Below, one piece after another: positions 10,605 through 26,217 of a stretch of 64,000 nt of DNA; the first letter of the stretch is position 1, and each line of letters starts with the position of its first letter. Below the pieces are notes generated by a model. It was not told where the DNA came from and did no database searches. It saw only the letters and a program-made list of their open reading frames with translations. The position numbers were made by a program, and so were the translations under genes. This stretch comes from Ursus arctos (taxonomy: Eukaryota; Chordata; Mammalia; Carnivora; Ursidae). The stretch covers positions 34,794,475-34,858,474 of the forward strand of contig NW_026622808.1 of NCBI RefSeq assembly GCF_023065955.2, read 5' to 3'.

Positions 10605-10810
10605 TTGTGCTGTTCCCCCCTCACACGGTCATACAGCCTCACAGTTACACTTTCTCACCGTGACATCCTCTGTCACACAGATACTGCCACACCCAGCCAC
10701 CATCTCACACTTGTACTGTCACACACATGGCCATACACGCTGATACACTCTGTTGGATTAGCTCCCACAGCCGCCCATTGGCACGATCTCACACCAAGTC
10801 ACACATGTGC
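10605..10810 (+). repeat. Degenerate TCACAC-rich array
   Basis: At least ten TCACA/CCACA-type starts recur every 12-25 nt, separated by variable linkers (for example tcacacggtcatacagcc, tcacagttacac, tcacacttgtactg, tcacacacatggccatac). It looks like a decayed minisatellite. No gene is visible in the surrounding 9.8-11.2 kb interval. Confidence 0.5.
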
Positions 10811-11189
10811 CCCTCTGCCCCTCTATTCTCCGCTCCTGGCACGGTGTCCGGGCATCCACTCTGACACGGCTCTGTGCCCCGCCAGCGACAGAATCCTGCG
10901 GGTACATGGACCTCCTGGTGTAGAACGTACAGTCTGAGGGGACAGATATTGACCAATCACCTCTCCACACAGGGGGCTGAGGCAGTCCGGGAGGACCTCC
11001 CTGAGAAGCTGAGACACGGAAAGGGGAGAAGTCAGACACTCGCGGGAGGGGGTGGGGGAGCAGGCAGGGGCCAGCTCTGGCAGGACTTTGCAGCGCTGTA
11101 CCCCAAGAGGGAGGGGCGCCCGAGGGGGCAGACGCAACCTCTCCTGTCTGTGTCTGCTCTCCTCTCTTCCCTCCCAATCTGGCGGTTGC

Positions 11190-11580
11190 AGCGGGTAGAG
11201 CCCTCCGGGGGCGGGACCACCCGGAGCTCGCAGCCTCGGTATGCGGGGCGGGGCCTGCGGGGGCGGGGCCTGCGGTGCGGAGCCGGCCGGGGCTCGCGGA
11301 CTGCCGCCGGGGCGAAGCAGGCGGCTGCGGTGGCTGCCCGCGAGAAGGATCCTGTAATCCGAGAGGAAGCCGGAACCTGGGGCTGGGCGGAGGCGTGGGT
11401 GGCCGGTATTCGCCGTCTTCGGCCCCGCCGCGCGATCCCGTCCGGCCACGTGGTGGGCGGACCGGGGCGGTGCTGAGCCCTAGACCTCGCAGGACCCTGA
11501 GCCCTGGCCACAGCCCCGGGCGGCCGCTGAGAGGCAAGCGCGGGCCCAAGACCGCTAGAGAGCGAGGTGGGACCCCGGAG
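11190..11580 (+). promoter_or_regulatory. ACY1 CpG-island promoter and probable non-coding exon 1
   Basis: CpG-dense block containing a near-perfect tandem of GGGGCGGGGCCTGCGG (11245-11260 and 11260-11275, two SP1-type GC boxes) and a CCACGTGG E-box (11446-11453). A donor-like GCGAG|GTGGGA at 11566/11567 could end a 5' UTR exon that splices to the acceptor CCCCTAG at 11961. The TSS is inferred between about 11280 and 11480. Confidence 0.65.
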
Positions 11581-11979
11581 AGGGGTAAAGGGATCCGGGG
11601 TTACATGGCATAAAATCCGGGCAATTGGGAGAATTTTTTTGAGGCGGGTAGGGAGAGTCAATGCTTGGGTGCAGACCGGGCACGGCTACTCTCCAGCTGT
11701 CGCTGAACCTCTCGGCCTCAGCTTTCTCCTCTGTGAAGTAGACATTCAGAGGCACGAACTTCCAGGGGCTCTTTGGCGGCTTCAATACGGAAATGTGTTG
11801 AAAGTGCCAGCACAGCTCCTGAAACAGAATGGGGGCTCCGAAACCGGGTGTGTTCTCCCGTGGGACGACGGGGAAGCGCCTTGGGGAAGGGCGGTGTGCA
11901 GGTGCAGGCCACGGAGCCCCAGCGGCTGGGAGGGGTCGGTAGCCGCTCGCTTTGCCCCTAGCTCACCACGCGCAACGCC

Positions 11980-16264
<4,285 letters not shown>

Positions 16265-16342
16265 GTCCCAGGCTCCCCAGCCTCTCTACCCCAGGGGTGT
16301 CCACCGGACCAGTGTCAAGGACCCCTCTGCCCCCTGCCCAGC

Positions 16343-16348
16343 AATAAA
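16343..16348 (+). promoter_or_regulatory. ACY1 polyadenylation signal
   Basis: AATAAA lies 79 nt past the ACY1 stop, followed by a GT-rich element (gtctgtgtgtga). The 3' UTR is very short. Confidence 0.9.
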
Positions 16349-16369
16349 GTCTGTGTGTGAACAGAGGCC

Positions 16370-18675
16370 AGTTCTGCAGTACTAAGAGCAAGGACGTTCA
16401 TGGTGCAGGGATTCTGTCATTTCTCTGGGGACATGCGATTCCCATCCCCATTTCACAGATGAGAAAACTGAGCCTGGCTCTGGGTACCTCCCTACGACCC
16501 CATGCTGCTCCGTGCCCGACACAGCCCACTCACCCAGTACCACCCAGCCATGTCTGTGCCCAACGTCAAGGGACCATAGTTCCTCTTCTCAGTGGCCACT
16601 GTGCCTTTATCTGACTTGTAAGGTCGGGGACACCATTCTGAGGAGGAAACCAAAGCAAAGATCTCAGGGAAACACTGCTGGCTTTCTGAGAATACACTCA
16701 GGATCCTGAGACAGGACTCGAGCTGAAGGCCAGCTGGGCCCTGCCAGATGTAGGGCAGGTAGAGGGAGAGCTGGCTCTGACTGCTAGCATTTGTCAGACC
16801 CTCAGGATGACAGGAAGGGGGTGTGGTCCTGCTCTGGTGTTGGGAGCACGAGTCACAGAGGGGCAGGAACCTTGGTGGACCAGTTCATCTGAGGGTCCCT
16901 ACACCCTGGGCAGGGATCAGTGTGTGCAGAGTAGCCCACGAGTGAGGCTTCAGTCTGTCAGTCCTGCTAGGTAGGGCTCCAGGCAGGACCAAGAGTCACT
17001 ATGGCCCTGATCGCTGAGCTTGCTCCCGTAGCTGATCTGAGCTGATCCTGTTCAGACCTCCACGGGCGTGGAGTGAGGGACAGGGAGGGCTGGGGTTTGA
17101 AGTTCTAGCTGTGGTCAGAGGGAAGTCCACAGCCTGGTTCGGTGGCCTGCAGGCTTAGTCCTGATAGTACTAAGGCCTGCTCGTGCAGTTCTGCCAAGGA
17201 GCCAGGACTTGGGCCAGCTCCATCTGCTTTGAGCCCTCCCAGCAGCCCCTGGATGGAGGTTTCACTGAGCCCCTTTAGAAGCTCTGCTGGAATCGCTTGC
17301 CCAAGACCACATAGCTTCTAGGTAATGGGAGTGAAGATTTGAGACTCAAGAACTAGGGACTCGTGCTTTCTACGCAAGGGAGGCTCCACGTGGGAGCTGG
17401 AGGCTGATAGCAAGCTGGTTGTGACCTCAAGTAAGCCTAGTGGAAGCCCCTGACCTGGCGTCTGGCCTCCCCCTTTGGATTGCAGCAGGTGACGGAAAGA
17501 AGTCTTCATGCCCCGTCCTGGGGATTAGAACACAGGCCTCACTGGGAAGCCACCTGACCTGATGACCTCAGGCTGGGCCAGACTACCTTTAGGACACATA
17601 TAACCTGCTCCTGGCCCATTTCAAGACCCCACCTATCTAGTACCCCCTGGTGATGGGCAGTGGGCCACCCAGAGCATGCCAGGATGACAGTCATGAGAGC
17701 AGCCCAGCCCTGGTTGGGCAAATTTCCTGGGATCCTGCATGGGCTGCCTGGGTCCCAATGCTACCTCCATCCCAGAGCTCCGTGATCTCAAAGGTTTCCT
17801 TCCCTGTGAAACAAAGAGAATACCTACTTCAGAGGAAGAGGGACCATTTATCATGGGCTGTACTTGTTGCCATTTTTTTTAAAGATTTATTTGAGAGAGT
17901 GTGCATGACCAGGAGGTGGGGAGCAGAGGGAGAGAGTAGCAGACTCCCTCCTGAGCAGGGAGGCCAACTCGGGGCTTGATCCCAGAACCCTGAGATCATG
18001 ACCTGAGCCTGAAATCAAGATTCAAAAATGCGGAGTCCGGATGCTTAACCAACTGAGCCACCCAGGTAGCTCCAGGAAGTACATCCCTTTTGGAACCTCC
18101 CGCGCACCCAAGGCTGGTCCACAGATTACACGACCACCATACTCAAAGGCTAGTTTTGAGGATTGCACGACCAGGAATGGTGATATGCTCAGCACCTCCT
18201 ACAGGAAGCACCCACACATGCCCATGACCACTACACCACTTGCTTCACTAACTGCTCTAAGATCTAAGACCCTGGAGATGAAGCAGCCGCTCCAGGGGGC
18301 ACAGCAGGATCCGGCCCAGTGGTGCTAATAAGCCAGTGCCACCACTGCCCTGCATCCGGGGCCCCCAGCACAACCCAGAGTGGTGGGTGCTGGCCGCGTA
18401 CACCAGGAACAGCCTAAGTCTGGACCGCCTCAGGCCAGCGTGCAGAACTCATCAAGGTCCTTCTCTTTATCCCCGGGGTAAACTTCAAGACTCGTCAGGA
18501 TATTTGGGAACTCTCTTTCCTCACCAGACTGCCCAATCCAGCAGGCTACGTGCCCCAGCCTTCCTAAGGCCCTCCACCATGTCTTTCACTAGGTCCCTTT
18601 CTTGTATTCCAGGGCCCCATTTCCCCCGACTCCCACCCAAACCCCAGTCCCTGGACCACAGACAGAGGCCAACTG
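16370..18675. other. ACY1-RPL29 intergenic interval, no gene seen
   Basis: About 2.3 kb between the convergent 3' ends of ACY1 and RPL29. It holds a small MIR piece near 16450 ('catttcacagatgagaaaactgag'), a MIR-like segment near 17280-17340, and one SINEC element. Nothing else is recognisable. Open frames here show no family resemblance. Confidence 0.7.
17873..18072 (-). mobile_element. SINEC element, older copy
   Basis: T run, 'aaagatttatttgagagagtgtgcatgacc' tail module, 'ggggcttgatcccagaaccctgagatcatgacctgagcc' body, and head ending 'aaccaactgagccacccaggtagc'. It is more diverged than the others and no clear target-site duplication is visible. Confidence 0.9.
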
Positions 18676-18692
18676 ACAGATCCTGCCGCAGG

Positions 18693-18698
18693 TTTATT
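18693..18698 (-). promoter_or_regulatory. RPL29 polyadenylation signal
   Basis: Plus-strand TTTATT gives AATAAA on the minus strand, about 95 nt past the RPL29 stop. Cleavage is expected near 18675-18682. Confidence 0.85.
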
Positions 18699-18792
18699 TG
18701 TACAAACAGCACAGGAGGACACCAGCCCCATGCAGATAGAAGCCCAGGGGTCACACCAGTCCTTCCGTCCTCAAGCCGGCAGACAGAAGCAT

Positions 18793-20483
18793 CTACGCTG
18801 GAGCCTTTGTGGGGGCCTGGGCACCTTTGGGAGCCTGAGCGGCAGCAGGAGCCAGAGCCGGAGTCGCAGCTGCAGCCTGGGCCTTGGTTTGAGCCTTGGC
18901 CTTGGACTTCGGCCGGCAGAGCCTGAGACCCTTGGCAATGCGGGCACGAGCACGTTTCCCAAGCTTGGGGTGAGCGATGTAGGCAAGTCGATTGAGCTTG
19001 CGACTGCCGCCCTTTGGGATCTTGGGCTTGACTTCCTTGGGCTTGACGAGGGCCTTGATAGCCTCGGCACGCGCACTCATGGCCTTGGCATTATTGGCCT
19101 GCATCTTTTTCAGGCCCTTCTTGTTGTGCTTCTTGGCAAAGCGCATGTTCCTCAGGAACTTGGGGTCTACCTGGAAGGCAAGGAAAGGTACAGGTTGTGA
19201 GTGCAGCACCTGGGGCCCCAAGCCACCGCTGGTGGCCCTCTCCACAGCTATACCCAGGAGACTACTGGGCTCCAGCCAAGGCCTAGTGGGCGTGTAGACA
19301 GCATTAAGTCAAACTTAAATGCTAAAATATACATCCCTTACAAACTACCTGCAGGAAATGTGTAGTACAACCCTGCCAATGCTACATACAGATGATATTT
19401 TTAGGGCCACATGCCCAGAGCCCAGTGGAGCTCAAATGCAAGCGCAAAAGGAAAGTACAAATGAACACTGCCCTCTGCCACACTTGCAGGGCTCAGTTTT
19501 TTCTGAAACCCTTCAGGGCCATCCCCACCTTTTTAAAGGAAGGTATCAGTTAAGCACCAAGCGTGGTCCAACAGATACACAGCGCATGAGGCTGAAAAAG
19601 AGACCAAGATGAGGAAACCAAGGTTCAGAGATGTAACGGTTCATTCCAGAGACCACGGGCACAGGGGAGAGACAGGATCCCATTCTCTTGCTCAGACCCT
19701 CCAGCCTCAGCCTTCTCAGACAATCCTGAGAACTCCCTGGCACAGAAGGAAAGCTGCCCCCAAGCCCAGCATGGGGCCAGATCAAGGCCACAGGCTAGTA
19801 GAATGGAAGGCTCTCACAGGGTACCGGGTACACAAAGATAAGGCCATTTCTTCCCCTTGAAGTGCTCTGGCTAAGCAAGGGGGATGGTCAAACTACCCTT
19901 GGAGGCAGGTTACATCTGACTAGGGAGTTACAACCTGGGCTGCGAAAAGCCAAGTAAAGGTTTATTACGGCTTTGGCAGAACATGAAGTCCAGGCAAGAT
20001 GAGGGACAGTTATTCATGTCGCTGCTCAGGCTGTGTAACCGGAGCCAAAGGGACACCCTTCTCACTCACCCCCTTAAGAGATTCGTATCTTTGTGACCGG
20101 GGTTTCTTGATGCCATTTCTGTGCCATTTTCGTGCTGTGGGGAAGCAAAGAAATTAGACCAAATGAGATTTGCTCTAATAAGACCACACATCACGGCTGG
20201 CCAGCCTGGGAAAACCAGGACTTCCCAGAGCAAGTCTTCTCCAGATCTGGAATAGCCCTTGTCCCTGAATGCAAAGCTCTGCGGGCATCTCAAGAGGACC
20301 CCTGGCTTCTTTAACTACAGCCCAAAGGTCATCCTGGCCTAAAACAAAACCAGCCCCAGGACCACAGTGTCCCCCTGCTCTGCTCCAGCACCCCTGATCC
20401 TCGCTAGGGTCTGAAGGGAGGCGGAGGCGGGGCCCGGGGAACTTACACTGGTTGTGCGTGGTGTGGTTCTTGGACTTGGCCAT
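18793..20483 (-). CDS. RPL29: RPL29, 60S ribosomal protein eL29 (complete CDS, 3 coding exons)
   Basis: Coding exons are 20483-20447, 20134-20070 and 19170-18793 (TAG 18795-18793). The 480 nt encode 159 residues, the human length. The N-terminus [20 protein letters not shown] is the highly conserved eL29 rRNA-contacting segment. It is followed by a basic block (residues about 20-120) and a Lys/Ala/Pro-rich C-terminal tail that differs from human: the human KAKAKAKAK run is shortened and the Ala/Pro segment lengthened. eL29 is a cytosolic large-subunit protein; the mammalian form was also described as heparin/heparan-sulfate interacting protein. Three introns with GT/AG ends, a promoter and a separate poly(A) signal show this is the source gene, not one of the many processed RPL29 pseudogenes. 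The ATG has G at -3 and +4. Confidence 0.97.
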
Positions 20484-20859
20484 GTCTGCACCTGGGGGAG
20501 GAGAGTGGAGATCAGGGCTGGCTGGGCCTATCACTGCCGCCCTGATCTGGAAGGGAGGCCGGAATGAAGCTGCAGCACGGGAGCCTTGCATCTGCGGCCT
20601 CCACTTACTCAGCACGACCCGAGGCCGGTCTGGCCTCCCGAACTCGGCTCAGAGGGCCCTGAAACCAACCCGCCCTCAACAGACGGCGCTCTACCCCATA
20701 TCCGAGTTCTCCCTCTCCCCTCCACTCCTTGAGAACCTACAAGCACTTCCCGCACCCCCCCCTCCCCACAGCCTCGCAGCCGGCCTCTCTGTCCTTCCCG
20801 GTTTTGCGTCTGGCCGCCGACTGGGAGCCGCGGATGGCTCCAGATACCGCGCGGCCAAG

Positions 20860-21060
20860 TCTCACCGAAGCCCGCGGTTCCCGAAGCGCCTCGGACCGGA
20901 AGAGAAAGAGAAAGAGGAAAGCCGCTGTGCAGCACGGGAAATAGGGTCGTCGGGGCCGGAAGGTACTTGGGAAAAAGCTTCCCCCAGCGCCGGGAAGAAA
21001 GGTTCCGCAGCTCGGAAGGATTCAAGCCAGACGCGAAGGGGGCGCTATGCGCCCGGCCCT
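20860..21060 (-). promoter_or_regulatory. RPL29 promoter and non-coding exon 1 with TOP-like start
   Basis: On the minus strand a pyrimidine-rich stretch (CTCTTTCTCTTTCTCTTCCGG, about 20918-20898) resembles a 5' terminal oligopyrimidine start. It is followed by a short exon ending at 20866 with donor CTTCG|GTGAG. Exon 2 begins just before the ATG (acceptor CCCCCAG). TOP mRNAs are translationally controlled through mTOR/LARP1. A CpG island covers about 20560-21060. A CTCF-core-like AAGGGGGCGCTA lies at 21036-21047. Confidence 0.7.
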
Positions 21061-21609
21061 GCTCTCTTCAGGTTTTACCTACGTTTATTCCTCCTGGACC
21101 AAGCTTTTGGGGCCCAGTTCTCATGAAAGGTCCCGGAGGCGAAGGGAGACCTTGAGGGATGGCTGCTAGGCAAGGAGTGACAGACTTGTATTCTTTAAAA
21201 GTATCCCTGGCTCCTGTGCGGAGAATGGGCTGTAGGGGGCAGAGGTGAGGCGGGGGAGCTGTGAGGAGGCTGGTGTTCAACTCCCCCAGAGAGTGGGGGA
21301 ACCTGGAACCGAGCCGGGGCAGCGAGTGTGCAGAAGGGTGGATGAGAACACTGGACTTGGGATGCAGACCATGAGGGAGAGGAAGGAGGCCAGAGTGGCT
21401 TCCGAGTTTGGGCTTGAACATCTGGGTGAATGCTGGTCCTGTTCACAGAAATGGGGAAGGTTGGGAGGGACGGGGCTTTTATTGCTTTGTTTGGAGGAGG
21501 CCCGTGATCCAGATGTTTCTGTTTAGATGCATCAAATGTGATACGCCTATTGGACATCCACAATGAGTTAGGCTTTGCCTCCTGACAGCTCTTCCCTCTT
21601 CTCCCCACA

Positions 21610-22350
21610 GTTCAGTCTCCACACAGCAGTGGGGGCTGATGGCCTCGTTAAAGACACAAAGCAGATCTTGTCACTGGAAGTCTTCAAAGGCCTCCCCTTG
21701 CTTTGGAAATAAACTCTTCACCTCCCCTAACCCTGGCAACTCTCTCCTCATCATTCACTTCTCTCCTAATCCATGGGCTTTTTTCTTTCCTGCTAAGCAT
21801 GAATGCTTTTTTTTTCTTTTAAGATTGTATTTATTTATTTGAGAGAGAGATCACAAGCACAGGGGAGGGGGAGAGGGGAAAGCAGGCTCAGCAGGGAGCC
21901 TGATGTGATGTGATGCGGGCTCAATCCCAGGACCCAGGGATCACGACCTGAGTAGAAGGCAGATGCTTTACTTAACCAGCTGAGCCACCCAGGTGCCCAT
22001 GAATGCTCGTTCAGACTTCAGGGCCTTTGCACTTGCCATCCCCTCCCCCTGGACTACTTCTCCCTGCTCTTCGGATGGCGTGTTTTCTTGGAGAGGCCTC
22101 CCTAGGATGCCCTATCTAAAATAGATACACTCCACTCCATCTCCCCAGGTGTTTTTTGTCCTCTCATTCTCTTTGCTTCCTTCATAGAACTTTCCAGACT
22201 CTAATTCTGTTCTTTATTTACTTGTGTATGTGTCCATTGGCACAAGCGCCACAAGTTCAGGACTGATTTGGTCACTTTTCCTTTCCCATTGCTTGACTTT
22301 GCACTTGATGCAGAACAGGAACTTAGTAAACACCAGCTGGATGGACATTC
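21610..22350 (+). repeat. L2 LINE relic split by a SINEC
   Basis: L2 3'-end pattern: 'ccccttgctttggaaataaactcttcacctcccc', then after the SINE 'cttcagggcctttgcacttgcc', 'ggagaggcctcccta', 'ttctttatttacttgtgtatgtgtc', 'cttagtaaacaccagctgg'. The SINEC at 21808-21997 is nested in it. Confidence 0.7.
21808..21997 (-). mobile_element. SINEC element nested in L2
   Basis: Reverse orientation: T-rich tail, 'aagattgtatttatttatttgagagagagatcacaagcac', body with a small internal TGATG duplication, and head ending 'ccagctgagccacccaggtgcc'. A 10-bp target-site duplication CATGAATGCT occurs at 21798-21807 and 21998-22007. Confidence 0.93.
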
Positions 22351-23214
22351 TTTGGCAAGGTGGATTCATGGAGTGACAGGACCATATTGCAGAGTTGGGG
22401 AGTGAAGGGAGAAAGGAGGATGTGGAGGCAGGACATGGCAGTGACTCCTTACCAAAGCATTCCTGAGAAGGGGGAGAGAAATCTGGCAGGTGTGAGTCAG
22501 GAGAATGAAGAGCAGGCCGAGACGCTGGCAGGGGGACCTAGTGCCAAGAAACGGTTGAGGCCAGAGGGAGGGTGTCTGGAGGAACAGTCCTGAGGGCTGC
22601 TGAGAACAGGTGGGGGAGCCAGTGGGCAGAGGTGGGGACTGTGGGAAGTAGGGGTGACACAACGTCTGCCAGCAAGAGTCAGGGCCTCAGCCCAGGGAGT
22701 GGGCAAGGTGGGCCCGGAGGGTGGGACAGGGAGAAGAAGGTTTGACTGCCGCACCCTTGAGAAAGAGGAGCAGGCAGGGTAGGGGCCAGCGGAGGGGCTG
22801 GAATGACTTTAAAGGAACCAGGTTGCTCCACTGCCTGGCCTTCCAGCTGAGCGGTAGCTCCCACAGGGAGCTCCTGAAAATTGAGCAGTGACACCTACTC
22901 GGAACTCAGTTTTGCCAGCCTGTTGTGACAGAGGCAGAGCAAGCAGTGAGTAGAGAGCCATAGTCTGACGGGAGAGGCAGATTCAGAGACAGGTGATGGC
23001 CACACATTGACATTGGAGCTGCTAGAGGGATTGGCCCAGGGTGAAATCCTGGCTGCCAGGCAAAGGGGTAGCAATGACAAGAGCCAGGAGCTTTGACAGT
23101 GATCTGAGGGGACTTGTTCAGGGGCCAAAGGGGAACATGACCTTGGAGCCACTGGCCTGCCATGCTTTTCAAGGTAGGAAAGATGGTAGGGCCTGCCCTG
23201 TGTACAGGGGTTGT

Positions 23215-23430
23215 TTCCTCTCTCTTTCCTCCCTTGCTCCTTTCCTTCCACACTTCCTCACTCCTTCCCTCCCTCCTTCCTCCCCTTCCTCCCTCCTCCC
23301 CTCCCCTTTCCTCCTCTTTCCTTCCTTCCTTCCTTCCTCCTTCCTTCCTTCCTTCCTTCCTTCCTTCCTTCCTTCCTTCCTCCCTCCCTCCCTCCCTCCC
23401 TCCCTCCCTCCCTCCCTCCCTCCCTCCCTT
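23215..23430 (+). repeat. (TTCC)n / (CCCT)n polypyrimidine microsatellite
   Basis: A degenerate CT-rich lead-in is followed by near-perfect TTCC units at about 23319-23380 and then CCCT units at 23381-23430. It is pure polypyrimidine over more than 150 nt, and the purine strand gives meaningless Gly/Arg/Glu/Lys reading frames. Confidence 0.95.
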
Positions 23431-23442
23431 CAAAGCTCTTTT

Positions 23443-23643
23443 GGGGCACCTGGGTGGCTCAGTCGGTTAAGCGTCTGCCTTCAGCTCAGGTCACAATCTT
23501 GGGATCCTGAGATTGAACCCACCCTCCATTGGGCTTTCTGCTCAGCGGGGTCTGCTTCTCCCTCTGCCCACGCCCCCCCCCCCATTTGTGCTCTTTCTCT
23601 CTCAAACTCTCTCTCTCAAATAAATAAAATCTTTTAAAAAAAG
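23443..23643 (+). mobile_element. SINEC element beside the TTCC repeat
   Basis: Head 'ggggcacctgggtggctcagtcggttaagcg', CT-rich middle with a poly-C run, tail 'caaataaataaaatcttttaaaaaaa'. A 10-bp target-site duplication AAGCTCTTTT occurs at 23433-23442 and 23644-23653. Confidence 0.94.
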
Positions 23644-23759
23644 AAGCTCTTTTGTAACCTGATTTTATTCATTCAGTCATAATTCGTGGACATCCTTCCC
23701 CTGTTCATGAAAATCCTTTGTAATCCTGTTTTATTTTACACATTTAAAAACATTATTCT

Positions 23760-23862
23760 GGGGATGCCTGGCTGGCTCAGTTGGAAAAGCATGAGACTCT
23801 TGATCTTGGGGTTGTGAGTTCGAGCCCCACGTTGGGTGTAGAGATTACTTTAAACAAACAAC
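23760..23862 (+). mobile_element. Short tRNA-type SINEC, different subfamily
   Basis: 'gatgcctggctggctcagttggaaaagcatgagactcttgatcttggggttgtgagttcgagccccacgttgggtgtagag' is the tRNA-like short form without the CT-rich middle. It is followed by A-, C- and CA-rich sequence to about 23900. Confidence 0.88.
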
Positions 23863-24509
23863 CACCCCCCCCCCCGCCTCCACGCACACACACACACATT
23901 TTTCTGAAAGAGATCAGTAAACAGCACCAGATGTCAAAGGAGTCTCTGACACAAAAAAGGTGAAAAACTTAACCCTTCCTCCAGGGTCCACGCACTTCTA
24001 CCCTCTGTGAGCGAGCAGCTCTTGCCCCATCTCAGGTCCACGTGGAGGCCTGGGTCCACTTGCCATCCCCTGTGGCCTAGCCTTGGGCAGAGCCCCTCGC
24101 TGGACTCGGCAAAGTGTCTACGCACCAGGCCCCGTGCCAGTGCCTTGGGCACAAGATGGAGAGGTGAGGCCCAGGAACTAGACAAGCCTTCCACTGGGCA
24201 GGATGTGACCCACCTGCGCCATGTGGCCTGCCGTGGCAGTGCCTTGCCCAGGCCTTGTCCACAGCCACAGCCCCACCTCAGCCCCAGTAGGATCCAGTGG
24301 GTCCCGCTCAGCAAAGTAACAGGGTCGGAGACATTCGGGGTTATTTTTGCCATGCCTAGCACGGTCCTGGGTACATGCAGGGACCTGATAAATATTTGAG
24401 GAATTAAATGTACACATTTCACAAATCCAGGCAGATGGCAGAATCAGGAGGCAGGAAGCCAGTCAGCCTGGAGGGATTTCACAGGGATAGGAGTCCGCTC
24501 TTCTACCAG

Positions 24510-24660
24510 GTCAGGTCTCTGCTCTCTAAGCCTCAGTCTGAGCATAACCTCGGGACAAACACAATAATTGCCTCACGGGCTGACACTGGATACTTTGGTC
24601 AAAGCACTGGGCACCGAGCTGAGTACACATTAGGTGCTCAATCATTGTCAGTCCCATCCA
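24510..24660 (+). repeat. MIR SINE relic
   Basis: 'gctctctaagcctcagtctgagc', 'aataattgcctcacgg', 'gctgagtacacattaggtgctcaatcattg' in MIR order. A short L2 3'-end-like piece ('gcctagcacggtcctgggtacatgcag...gataaatatttgagga') precedes it at 24345-24410. Confidence 0.55.
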
Positions 24661-25514
24661 TGCTTTTTCCCCACAGGGCCTCTGGAGAGGGGGACAAGGC
24701 TTAAGGAAAGAATGTCAGTGGCAAGTGAGTGTTAGAAATGAGGACAGGATCCAAAGGAGGGCCAGGATGGGGGGAAGTGACAGTCCTCAGGGGTCCTGGG
24801 TCCCCCAGTCCTACAGTTCCAGAGAGACAGGGACCCCCAGTGTGTCCAAATAAGAGGGACTGTGAGTAGATTATCAGAACCAGATGTTTTCTCTGTAAAA
24901 GACTGGGGGACAGAGAAGAGGAGCCCCCTAAGCACTGGGTTAGAAATGCCCAAGTGAGTGGCCACCTGGCACTGGGTGGCCTCAAAGGCCGAGCTGTGAC
25001 TGCGGGAGGCAAATACCAGCTCCACGGATGAGGACCATTTCTGCAATCAGAATCTCCCCCAAACCACAGAGCAGTGAGTGCCCAGAAGCAGTGAGTTCCC
25101 TGACACAAGAGGGGTGCAAGCTGTGGTTTAATTACTGGGGATGGAGGGTGAAGCATGGGATAGAAGGATGGGGAATATAACTTCTAAGTGCTCTTACCTC
25201 TGGGAGCCTGGGATTCAAGTCTCCTGGAGAAGGAAAGGCGGTGGGCAGTGTGTGACCCAGGCTGGGGCTCAGGACCTGGCAGGAAGAGAAGACAGTTCAG
25301 GTGGAGGCTTGGAGGTGCAGCCCATCCCTCAGGTCACCGGGTATGCCTTCAACAGCCCCAGGCCACTGATTTTGCCTCTGGGGAGCTCCGGCCCAGGAGC
25401 GGCTCGGGAATACGAGCCTGTTGTCCACACGGGGGCAGCACAGGCCTGCGGATGGAATGACGCGGCGGCAGGCAGGCTGGAGCTCCCCTCTCCTGGGAAC
25501 CCTCTGAGCTTCCC

Positions 25515-25631
<117 letters not shown>

Positions 25632-26202
25632 CTGCTTCTCCACCCCCCACCCCCACCCATGGATCAAGCCTCTTTGCCCATTCTTGGCAGGTGCTCTGGG
25701 GTAGTTTGGGTCCCCCTGGCTCCAAGTGCCTGGTGGTGATGGGGGTGGGGGTGGGGTGTTTTCCCCAAAGAGAGCTCAAGGCAGAGAAAGCAGAGCCTGT
25801 GGGTACTGCCCCCTCTGGTCCACCTCAGAGTGACTGAAGGCCACGGTTCTGACATCAGGTGGGCTTGGGTGCAAATCTGCCTGCCCCTCCCCAGCAGAGC
25901 GACTTCACGGGTCTGAGCCTCAGTCTCCTCACCTGTAAGGGAGAGCAGCCCCAGGGCCGAGCAGGCGGGAAGCCTCCCAGAGCCTGGCTGTGCATCGGAG
26001 AGACCTCACAGCAGCCGCTGGGGGTGATGGGGTTCTCGTTACTGTAGGTCACAGACGCAGAGACCAGAGTCCTTGGGCATGGCTTGCTAGAGGACCCACC
26101 ACCAAATGGAGACCAGCTGTGGTCCCGGTGCCCACCGGGACCCCGAGGAACATGGGATGCTGTATGCTCAGTGAGGCCAGAGGGAGCCCTGTGACACTGA
26201 CG

Positions 26203-26217
26203 CCCCCCCCCCCCCCC
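26203..26217 (+). repeat. Poly(C) run
   Basis: Fifteen consecutive C. Confidence 0.85.

Noticed and set aside
10095..10937. 280-residue open frame between ABHD14A and ACY1
   Set aside because: It overlaps the CAC-rich degenerate array, has no family resemblance and lacks splice or codon signals. It is a chance frame in GC-rich DNA.
18336..18926. 196-residue plus-strand frame
   Set aside because: It runs into the antisense of the RPL29 3' exon and has no independent evidence.
18793..20483. RPL29 as a processed pseudogene
   Set aside because: Intact frame, three introns with GT/AG ends, TOP-like promoter and poly(A) signal show it is the functional source gene.
22906..23433. Gly/Arg/Glu/Lys repeat protein on the minus strand
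   Set aside because: It is the translation of the (TTCC)n/(CCCT)n microsatellite.
25809..25826. CTCF-like ACCAGAGGGGGC
   Set aside because: The spacing between the CCAG and GGC parts is wrong for the CTCF core.
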